6,574 nt of DNA from Acidobacteriota bacterium (GTDB lineage: Bacteria; Acidobacteriota; Vicinamibacteria; Vicinamibacterales; Vicinamibacteraceae), in NCBI GenBank assembly GCA_023418055.1, contig JAEZDP010000259.1:1-6574 (forward strand). The letters are read 5' to 3'. Both the position numbers and the translations under genes were made by a program. Below, piece after piece: positions 1 to 6,400 of this stretch (positions are counted from its first letter, which is position 1; every line of letters begins with the position of its first letter). Below the pieces are notes generated by a model. The model was not told the origin of the DNA and searched no databases. It saw nothing but the letters and a program-made list of their open reading frames with translations.

Positions 1-627
1 ATCGAGAAGGTGCAGGTGACGCACGCCACGTTCGGGCGGAACGTGTCACGCGCCCTGCGCGCAGCCAGTTCCGGCTGGAGCGGCGTGGACGTGCAGCATT
101 CGCTGTTCCTCGGCACGTCGCTGCCGACCGAAGCGCCGGCCAGTGCCGGCAATCTTGCGGCGGCGACCGGTTGGTTCGCCGGTGCTGCGGCCGACGACTA
201 TCGCCTGCTGTCCACCGCGCCGGCGGTCGACGCGGTGAAGGGCACTCCTGCTGTCCCCACCGACCACATCGGCACGCCGCGCCCGCAGGGTGCCGCGGCA
301 GACGTCGGCGCCTACGAATATCAGGCACCCATCACGCCCACGCTGCTGCCCGCCAAGCCGTCGAGCTTGCGGGCCACGGCGCTGCTCGCGGGCACGTCCG
401 CGTCGGTGGCGCTCCGGTGGACCGATCGGTCGAAGGTGGAGGAACGCTACGAGGTACTGCGGTCATCCGGCGGCGGGCCGTACGTCCGCGTGGCGTTGCT
501 GCCTGCGAACTCCACGGCGTTCACCGACACGACGACGGCGCGGCAGACGACGTATCGGTACCGCGTGCGGGGCCTCAATCAGGCCGGGGTCGGCGCGGCG
601 GACTCCGTGACGGTGACGACGAAGTAG
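1..627 (+). CDS. C-terminal part of a secreted beta-helix (choice-of-anchor Q) protein with a fibronectin type III domain
   Basis: The frame is open from base 1 (Ile-Glu-Lys-Val...) to TAG at 625-627, so this is the last 208 residues of a longer protein. The GTG at 10 is an internal valine, not a start. Residues 1-60 look like the last rungs of a right-handed parallel beta-helix. Residues 66-78 (DYRLLSTAPAVDA) and 102-107 (VGAYEY) form the typical end of 'choice-of-anchor Q' proteins, where a 'D-[FY]-RL...SPAIDAG' segment precedes 'D[IV]GA[YF]E'. Residues about 117-208 are a fibronectin type III domain, with the ALRWTDRS strand, the YEVLRSS strand, and the YRYRVRGLNQAG strand before the end. 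No LPXTG, PEP-CTERM or type IX sorting tail follows; the chain ends directly after the FnIII domain. Such proteins are normally exported and often act at the surface or on polysaccharides, but no catalytic site is visible here. It converges with the minus-strand operon, and a functional link to it is not evident. Domain call is firm; function is unknown. Confidence 0.85.
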   Translation: MEKVQVTHATFGRNVSRALRAASSGWSGVDVQHSLFLGTSLPTEAPASAGNLAAATGWFAGAAADDYRLLSTAPAVDAVKGTPAVPTDHIGTPRPQGAAADVGAYEYQAPITPTLLPAKPSSLRATALLAGTSASVALRWTDRSKVEERYEVLRSSGGGPYVRVALLPANSTAFTDTTTARQTTYRYRVRGLNQAGVGAADSVTVTTK

Positions 628-650
628 CGCTGGGCGCTGTGGAGGGCGCC
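628..650. other. Short intergenic stretch with a weak GGCGC/GCGCC inverted repeat
   Basis: Immediately after the TAG of the FnIII gene, GGCGC (633-637) and GCGCC (646-650) can pair around an 8-base loop. There is no T-run after it, so it is not a canonical intrinsic terminator. It may be chance in such G+C-rich DNA. Nothing else is seen here. Confidence 0.2.
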
Positions 651-732
651 GTGGGGTCAGACCTGCGGCCTGCGTCAGCGGGGGTCAGACCTGCGGCGTG
701 TCTCAGTGGGGTCAGACCTGCGGCATACGTCA
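651..732. repeat. Three tandem ~27-bp repeat units with a 19-base core
   Basis: Three head-to-tail units lie at 651-677, 678-705 and 706-732. Units 1 and 3 are the core GTGGGGTCAGACCTGCGGC, then five variable bases, then TCA. Unit 2 has C for T at its second base and one extra G in the G-run, making it 28 bp. The variable five bases are CTGCG, GTGTC and ATACG. The GGGGTCAG motif recurs at 653, 681, 708 and again at 735, where it becomes the left arm of the adjacent palindrome, so four copies are spaced 28, 27 and 27 bp. The cluster fills almost the whole gap between two convergent genes. Its GGTCAGACC centre is itself a small imperfect palindrome. Short high-copy extragenic elements of this sort (REP-like) commonly sit between convergent genes; membership of that class is inference. 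Confidence 0.85.
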
Positions 733-734
733 GT

Positions 735-784
735 GGGGTCAGGTGCCAGACCGTGCATCTTGCGTGGTTTCGAGACCTGACCCC
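735..784. repeat. 50-bp imperfect palindrome (REP-like element), overlapping the 3' end of the membrane-protein gene
   Basis: The outer arms GGGGTCAGGT (735-744) and ACCTGACCCC (775-784) are perfect 10-bp inverted repeats. After a small internal loop (745-747 against 771-774), 748-757 pairs with 761-770 around a TCT loop. Three of those ten pairs are G-T, so the inner stem folds better in plus-strand RNA than in minus-strand RNA. The left arm carries the same GGGGTCAG as the tandem units just before it, so the whole 651-784 block looks like one element family. There is no T-tract, so intrinsic termination is uncertain, but a hairpin between convergent genes could protect or end both transcripts. 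On the minus strand the palindrome is translated: it supplies the last 14 codons and TGA (739-741) of the neighbouring gene. No transposase is present and no target-site duplication is evident. Confidence 0.8.
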
Positions 785-1650
785 ATGGAGACCGACGCCG
801 CCCGCCGCCGCAGCGCCGTCTCCACCAGCAGCGCCGTCGGCCCCACCAGGAACAACGCGTAGTACGGCGCGTGCACGAACTCGAACACCCGCAGCACCGC
901 CTCCACCAGCGCCACCACGAAGACCACGAACATCTGGGGGCCCTTCCCCTGCACCGTGGTCTTCGGGTCGGTGATCATGAAGAAGATGAACAGCTGATAC
1001 ATCGGGCCCGTGATGGGCGCCACTTCGCTCAGGAAGGGGTGCCCCGTCACGAGCGACCGCGCCGCCGCCAGCGCCACGAACGACGCGACATAGGTCAGCG
1101 TGATGTGGAACCGGCCGAGCGTGTGGATGATGACCGACCCGAAGCACCACACCACCACCATGGGCAGCAGGTGGTTGCCCCACTGCACACTGAGGCTCGC
1201 CACGGTGTCGGCTGCCAGCACCAGCAGCGCCACGATGCCCAGGTTCGACGGGTTCCAGATGTGCCGGCCGTCCACCCGAATCAGGTACTTCGAGGTGATG
1301 GCCAACGCCGAGCAGACCGCGTAGGGCCAATAATCGGGCGACCGCACCAGCATGCCCACGCTGATGCCCGACACGTAGGCGCTCGCCAGATGCGGCCACA
1401 TCCCCAGAAAGAGCTTGCCGAAGATCAGTTCCAGCGCAATCGCCGTGCTGATGGCCAGCGCCGTCCGCGACCAGCTCTCGAGGAACCCGAAGGTCACCTG
1501 GCCGGCGATGAGGACGAGCGTGACGAGCACCGGCGCGAGGTAGCGCTTGTCGAACCGGAAGCGCGGACGCCCGCCCTGCACCTCAGCCGTCTGTCGCACG
1601 GCACCGAGCCGCTGCCGGACCTCGTCTGCCGCGATCACCTCGGTACTCAC
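739..1650 (-). CDS. UnbU/RnfD-like polytopic membrane protein
   Basis: A 303-residue integral membrane protein with roughly eight to ten hydrophobic helices (about residues 37-55, 61-80, 88-103, 108-124, 136-152, 159-177, 182-199, 212-227, 237-256, 262-280) after a soluble, charged N terminus of about 35 residues. Recognisable family motifs are SKYLIRVDGRHIWNPSNLGI (120-139), TGHPFLSEVAPITG (202-215) and FMITDPKTT (224-232). From memory these match the UnbU proteins of enediyne clusters, which belong to the NqrB/RnfD superfamily and are often auto-annotated as electron-transport subunit D. The S-G-A-T flavinylation motif of true NqrB/RnfD is not seen, and no other Rnf/Nqr genes are present, so a role in ion-pumping redox transport is doubtful. 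The GTG start at 1650 is chosen because AGGGAGG (1655-1661) lies four bases upstream and the start overlaps the previous stop as GTGA. The in-frame extension to 1722 runs into the upstream gene and is hydrophilic. The last 14 residues (GSGLETTQDARSGT) are encoded by the 735-784 palindrome and are probably non-native. Biochemical function is unknown. Confidence 0.82.
   Translation of the reverse strand: MSTEVIAADEVRQRLGAVRQTAEVQGGRPRFRFDKRYLAPVLVTLVLIAGQVTFGFLESWSRTALAISTAIALELIFGKLFLGMWPHLASAYVSGISVGMLVRSPDYWPYAVCSALAITSKYLIRVDGRHIWNPSNLGIVALLVLAADTVASLSVQWGNHLLPMVVVWCFGSVIIHTLGRFHITLTYVASFVALAAARSLVTGHPFLSEVAPITGPMYQLFIFFMITDPKTTVQGKGPQMFVVFVVALVEAVLRVFEFVHAPYYALFLVGPTALLVETALRRRAASVSMGSGLETTQDARSGT
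1647..1650 (-). other. GTGA stop/start overlap (translational coupling)
   Basis: The GTG start of the UnbU-like gene (1648-1650) and the TGA of the CRTAC1-type gene (1647-1649) share bases. With the strong ribosome site just upstream, this indicates co-translation of the exported VCBS/UnbV protein and its membrane neighbour. Confidence 0.8.
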
Positions 1651-3452
1651 AGGGCCTCCCTGATGTGGTGCAGTTGATTCACGTCGAGCCCGTCGATCTC
1701 CTGGACGCGCCCGGACGGCCATCGGATCTCCACCTTGTCGATCGCACGGTCAGGCCCGAGGCCGAAGTGCAGCGTGCGCTGGTTCTGCGCGCAGAAGCCC
1801 GACCCGCCGCTCACCTCCTGCACCTGCTGCTGGCCGTTCCAGTGCAGCGTCACGCGGGCGCCGATGGCACTGCGGTTGCTGCACCGGACGCCGCCCGCCG
1901 CCTCCGGACCGCAGCCTCCTTCGAGAGCAAAGGCCACCCAATGCCGCCCCGGCGCGACGTCGTTGCGATACAGCAGCAGCGGCCCGTTCTGGTTGGCCAC
2001 CACCACGTCCAGCATGCCGCGCGACGACAGGTCGGCCAGCGCCACGGCCCGCCCATCCTGCCGGTCGGTGGCTCCCACCATCGGGGCCACGTCCACGAAC
2101 CGCGCACCGCCGTCGTTCACCCACACCTTCTTCTGCTGGTAGCCGGCCAGGCTGCGCCCGCTCAGCGCCGGCCAGTGGCTGGCGTCGGAGATGACGCTGG
2201 CGTGCCCGCCGGCCACCTTCGAGTAGTCGTACCAGTAGCTGTCGGTGCGCGAGGCCGACACGTAGCCGTTGACCAGGTAGATGTCCTGCAGGCCGTCGTT
2301 GTTCAGGTCGCCGAACTGCGCGCCGAATGCCCAGCCGCCGAGGTCCACGCCGAGCGCTCGCGCCATGTTCTCGTACCGGGGCACGCCACCGGCCGCGCCG
2401 CTCGGCACCCACAGGTTGTTGCCCTGCAGCAGGATGCCCTCCTCCGAGATGTTCGACACGTAGATGGCCAGGCGCCCGTCGTTGAACACGTCACCCACCG
2501 ACGCGTTCATGCCGCTCTTCGGCGCGTAGCCGACACCCGAGGTGCGTCCCACCTCGCGAAAGCGGCCGCCTTCGTTGAGAAACAGCTCTGACACGCCGTA
2601 GTCGTTCGCCAGGAAGAGGTCGGGCGTGCCCGATCCGTCCAGATCGGCAGCCACGGCGGCCAGTGCCCATCGTCGCGACGAGAGGCCGACCTCGGCGCTC
2701 ACCTCTTCGAACCGCCCCTCCCCGAGGTTTCTGTAGAGATACTTGCGACCGCCATTGCGGGCGTACTCGAAGCTCTCGGGCATCATCCGCGTGTGTGCGA
2801 GCTGCCAGAGGTTGACGTCTTCGGGGTAGTACCCGCCGAGGAAGACGTCGAGCCGGCCATCGCCGTCGAAGTCGAGCCACACGGCCGTGTTGACGTTGGC
2901 CCACGCCGGCAGCCCGGCCTCGGGCACAGGCGTGAAGGACGTGCCGCCGTCGTTGCGAAACAGCTCGGACCGCCCCCAGCGATACAGCAGCAGATCCTCG
3001 AAGCCGTCGTTGTCGAAGTCGCCCCACACCGCGCCCATCGACACGCCGCTGGCCGCAGCGTTCACATCGGCGATGCCCAACCGCTCGGCGATATCCTCGA
3101 ACGTCCCGTCGCCGCGGTTGCGATAGAGCCGGTTACGCCCGCCCTCGCGGCTCGTCGTCACGTACAGGTCGTGGTGGCCGTCGGCATCCACGTCTACGAC
3201 CGACACCGACGCCCCCATGGAGGCGACAAGCGGCATGATGTGCGCCAGCTTCGGGTCCAGGGTCGGCGACTCGTGGACGAAGTCGAGGCCGGCGGCCTTC
3301 GACGACTCCACCAGCCTGAAGCCGTAGTGCTCGCGCGCATCGACATCGGCGGACGCCGCCGCACGCGGACCCAGCCGGCGCATGAGCGCGGGCGTGGCCA
3401 GCAGCGCCACGAAGATCACAGCAAGCACCGGGGTGCTGTAGCGTCGCATCAT
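1647..3452 (-). CDS. CRTAC1/UnbV-type FG-GAP (VCBS) repeat protein with C-terminal ASPIC/UnbV domain
   Basis: A 601-residue exported or membrane-anchored protein. Residues 9-24 (VLAVIFVALLATPALM) after MMRRYSTP form a signal peptide or N-terminal anchor; RRLGPR directly after the hydrophobic stretch leaves both possible. The body is a beta-propeller of FG-GAP/VCBS repeats. Calcium-loop motifs are at about 87-97 (VDVDADGHHDL), 144-155 (GDFDNDGFEDLL), 193-204 (LDFDGDGRLDVF), 269-280 (ADLDGSGTPDLF) and 381-392 (GDLNNDGLQDIY). Two degenerate ones are at 320-331 (GDVFNDGRLAIY) and 473-484 (ADLSSRGMLDVV). Residues about 525-598 are the ASPIC/UnbV domain (SAIGARVTLHWNG, VSGGSGFCAQNQ, HFGLG, VEIRWPSGR). 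Cys514, Cys524 and Cys554 could form a disulfide in an exported protein. ATG at 3452 overlaps the preceding TGA as ATGA; a second ATG follows at once, and no strong Shine-Dalgarno is seen, so expression probably depends on coupling. The family is named for human CRTAC1 and for UnbV of enediyne clusters; its molecular activity is not established. Adhesion or scaffold binding is a usual guess for such propellers. Confidence 0.88.
   Translation of the reverse strand: MMRRYSTPVLAVIFVALLATPALMRRLGPRAAASADVDAREHYGFRLVESSKAAGLDFVHESPTLDPKLAHIMPLVASMGASVSVVDVDADGHHDLYVTTSREGGRNRLYRNRGDGTFEDIAERLGIADVNAAASGVSMGAVWGDFDNDGFEDLLLYRWGRSELFRNDGGTSFTPVPEAGLPAWANVNTAVWLDFDGDGRLDVFLGGYYPEDVNLWQLAHTRMMPESFEYARNGGRKYLYRNLGEGRFEEVSAEVGLSSRRWALAAVAADLDGSGTPDLFLANDYGVSELFLNEGGRFREVGRTSGVGYAPKSGMNASVGDVFNDGRLAIYVSNISEEGILLQGNNLWVPSGAAGGVPRYENMARALGVDLGGWAFGAQFGDLNNDGLQDIYLVNGYVSASRTDSYWYDYSKVAGGHASVISDASHWPALSGRSLAGYQQKKVWVNDGGARFVDVAPMVGATDRQDGRAVALADLSSRGMLDVVVANQNGPLLLYRNDVAPGRHWVAFALEGGCGPEAAGGVRCSNRSAIGARVTLHWNGQQQVQEVSGGSGFCAQNQRTLHFGLGPDRAIDKVEIRWPSGRVQEIDGLDVNQLHHIREAL
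1651..1661 (-). promoter_or_regulatory. Ribosome binding site that fixes the GTG start at 1650
   Basis: On the minus strand AGGGAGG (1655-1661) is followed by the four-base spacer CCCT and then GTG. It lies within the last codons of the upstream VCBS gene (Arg-Glu-Ala-Leu-stop). It supports reinitiation at the GTGA overlap and argues against the longer start at 1722. Confidence 0.75.
3449..3452 (-). other. ATGA stop/start overlap (translational coupling)
   Basis: The TGA of the giant UnbV-domain gene (3449-3451) shares bases with the ATG (3450-3452) of the CRTAC1-type gene. The region just upstream on the minus strand (GACACCGAG) has only a weak Shine-Dalgarno, which fits coupled reinitiation. 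A second ATG at 3447-3449 would give a one-base overlap instead. Confidence 0.75.
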
Positions 3453-6400
3453 CTCGGTGTCCGTCGTGACGGGCGCAGCGCGTCGCGTACCGCGTCGGGC
3501 GTCACATACCGCGTGTGGTACTGCACGAAGTCCTCCGGGTGTTTCAAGTACACGGGGTCGTCCTCGAGCGCGCCTGGCGGCCGGTCGTACCGGCCGGTGT
3601 CGTGCGTTGGCAGCGGCAAGACGGTCCGCGAGAACGTGGTGTTGAAGTCGCCGTCCTTCTCCCAGCCGTCGCTGACGACGATGAAGTCGCGGGTCATGCC
3701 TGCAGGCGGATCGCCGGCCGCGTCGAACTGCACCTGCAACTCGTCGCCCGCGTTCATGATCACGTAGCGGTCGTCGACATCGAGGATCAGGTCGCGGACA
3801 TCGCCGAACCTCGTGTGGTACCCCTCGAGGTCGCGCCAGCGCGGCATCGTGCCGTCGAGCACGTACCGGGGACGTTCAGGCGTGCTCGCGGCCGCCGGTG
3901 TGACGGCCGAATACCCACGATAGCGCAACTCGGCCGCCCGCGGCAGCAGCCGCACCGGGTTCAACACGACATCGGGACGGCCCCTCGCCCATCCGAGACG
4001 GTCCCAGTAGATCTCCAGGTTGGTGGCCAGCCGCAGGCGCACCGGTCCACGGCGCGGCAGGTGTGGGCTCAGGTCCACCAGGATGGTCTTGTCCTTGCCC
4101 GCCGGGAAGCCGAGATTCGCGTCGGCCACCCGCCACTCGCCCGCCTCGTCGGCCACCTGCAGTTGCAGGCCCTTCGGCGCCGGATGCGCGCCCTGGCTGA
4201 TGGCCACGTTGATGGAGCTGTCGGTCGGATGAATCCACCCCTGGGCGACCAGCCACACCGGCACGTCGCGCGGCACGTCGGCCGGCAGGTCGAGTTCGAC
4301 GAAGTGGTCGCGCGTGATGCCCTGGTATCGCCCACGGCCCGGCACGTCGAGATGGTCATCGTCGCGCGCGGCCACGAGAGCCGTCACGTCCTGCCCCTCG
4401 TCGTCACGAGCCGCGACCAGCGGCTGGACGGGATCGGTGACGATGAGGTCGTTCGAGGGAGACGGCACGGCGAAACGTTCGTCGGCCCAGACTTCGGTGC
4501 CCTCGGGATGGTCCACGACCAGCAGCGAGACGAGGTCGAAGAAGTGCGTCTCCCACAGTTCGGCGGTGATGCGGAGGTCGTAGGCGCCGTCCCGCGGCAC
4601 CAGCTGATCGCCCCGCACCTTGACGCGGTCCTCGGTCATCAACACGTCAGCCGTCGCTTGCGCGTTGATCCGCAGCCCGAGCGGCGAGCGCCACAACACG
4701 TCGGTCACAAAACTCATGTCGCGGCCGTCCCACGCAAAGAGCCACGGGCACGAGCCCTTGAGGCGCTGGCTCGCCGCAATCGCGCGGTCGCCGTCGAGCC
4801 CGAACTCCGACTGGAGCGTGCCGTTCGGCCAGCCCACGCGCACCACCTCCGCCCGGGTGGCCTCGCCAAGCCCGAGGTGCACCGCCGGCGCGTCGATGAC
4901 CCGCTTCTGCACGTGCAGTCCGGTGCGCACCTCGACCTCGCCTCCGATGCCGAAGGCGTTAATACGCTGATCTCCGAACGCCGTCGCCGCCCGTGGCCGA
5001 ATCACCTGCCAGTGGTACGCGGCCTCGCCCCGGCTCGAGGCGCGGCGCACGTGGCCGTCCGGGTCGAGCCCGAGCAGCTCGAGCCGCCCGTCCCCGTCCA
5101 GATCGACCACGTCGTGTGCGATGAGGGGGACGATGGTGTCGAGGGGCTGGAAGGAGCCGTCGTTCTCGCCCAGCACGACGTGCGTGCCGCTTACCGCCGT
5201 GACGAGGAGGTCGAGGCCGCCGTTGTTGTCGAGGTCGCCCGTCCGCAGCCGTGTCCGCCCGCGCGTCAGCGGCGCGGCAGCCGGCACGCGTGCCACCTCG
5301 CGGGCACTCCACCGCGCGGTTTCGTTGTCGAGGGACAGCCTCCTGATGACGCCGTCCGCGTCGAGCAGGAGCAGGTCGATGCGGCTGTCGTCGCCGGCGT
5401 CGGCCAACGCCAGGCTCACGCCGGGCGGAAGATCGGTGGGCATCGACTGGGCGGCAAACGCGCCCCCGCGAAGGTTCACGAACGCCGTCACAACGCCGCG
5501 ACCGTCGAGACAGGCCGCATCGGGGACGCCGTCGCCGTCCACGTCGGCCCACACGAACGCCTGCACGTCCGACACGCCGACAAAGGGCTGCAGCACGGCA
5601 AATGTCGTGTCGCCGTTGTTGCGCAACACGACCGGTGCCTCTCCCACAGGAGCGGCCACCAGGTCGAGGTCGCCATCGAGATCGACATCGGCGGCCCAGA
5701 CGCCGTGCATCGCACGCGTGCGGAGATTGGAGGGCACCCCGGCCGGCTCAGTCACATCCGAGAACCTGCCGTCCTCGCCCTGGACGAAGAGGCGCACGCC
5801 CCCGTTGCCCGCCACGACGAGGTCGTTGCGGAAGTCGTAGGTCAGGTCGGCCGAGACGACCATGGGTGCGCCGGCCTCCGACGTCCACGCGCCCGGCACC
5901 GCGACACGCTGCGCGCCGGCATCGCCCGGCGGCCCCACCTGGAGATGGCTGCCGTCGAAGGCCACCGCCACGGGTGCCGCATCGGCGGTCAACGACACGG
6001 CGCGGGCGGCAAGGGCCCCGACCACGTTGGCGGTGGGCGCATCGGGCCACGGGGTCGCGACGTCGAATTGCAGCGTCCGGTCGGCCGGTGCAGCCTGCGG
6101 CGAGGGATTGGGCAGCACGACGAACAGGTCGAGCGGCTCACCCACTTCTTCCCGAGGCGTGCTGACCGCCGCCACCGCGGCGCGATACGTCGGCAACCGC
6201 AGCAGGAAGTTCTTGAGAAACGCCACCGGACGTCCGGCGCTGCCCGGATCGGACGCGGCGGCGGTCCGGACCGTCGCGAAGCGCTCCCGGATCTCGTCGG
6301 GCCACGCCGACGCTTGCGCGTCGAGAGCCGCAACCGCCCGTTGCAGCGCCGAGGCGTCGCGGCGCTTGCTGGCCAGCCGCGCCCACTCCACCTGCGCGGC

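Noticed and set aside
651..732. Possible CRISPR array from regularly spaced repeats
   Set aside because: The gaps between cores are only about eight bases (five variable), far shorter than CRISPR spacers; there are only three units and no cas gene.
735..784. Palindrome as a classic intrinsic terminator
   Set aside because: The stem is good but no T-run follows on either strand; termination remains possible but is not supported by the usual signature.
171..974. 267-codon open frame on the plus strand
   Set aside because: It overlaps the FnIII gene in another frame, runs through the repeat cluster, and ends in Pro/Ala/Arg-rich sequence antisense to the membrane-protein gene; no family resemblance.
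575..1399. 274-codon open frame on the minus strand, out of frame with the membrane-protein gene
   Set aside because: Its translation is Gly/Arg/His-rich with no hydrophobic helices or motifs, and the overlapping frame encodes a recognisable membrane protein.
871..1677. 268-codon open frame on the plus strand
   Set aside because: It lies antisense to the membrane-protein gene, its product is His/Arg-rich low-complexity sequence, and it has no recognisable domain; a shadow of G+C-rich third positions.
1651..1722. Longer start (24 extra residues) for the UnbU-like protein
   Set aside because: It would overlap the upstream UnbV gene by 76 bases and is Arg-rich out-of-frame readthrough; the GTG at 1650 has a strong ribosome site and a GTGA overlap.
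2793..3767. 324-codon open frame on the plus strand
   Set aside because: Antisense to the two VCBS genes and spanning their junction; its composition mirrors the real frame and shows no domain.
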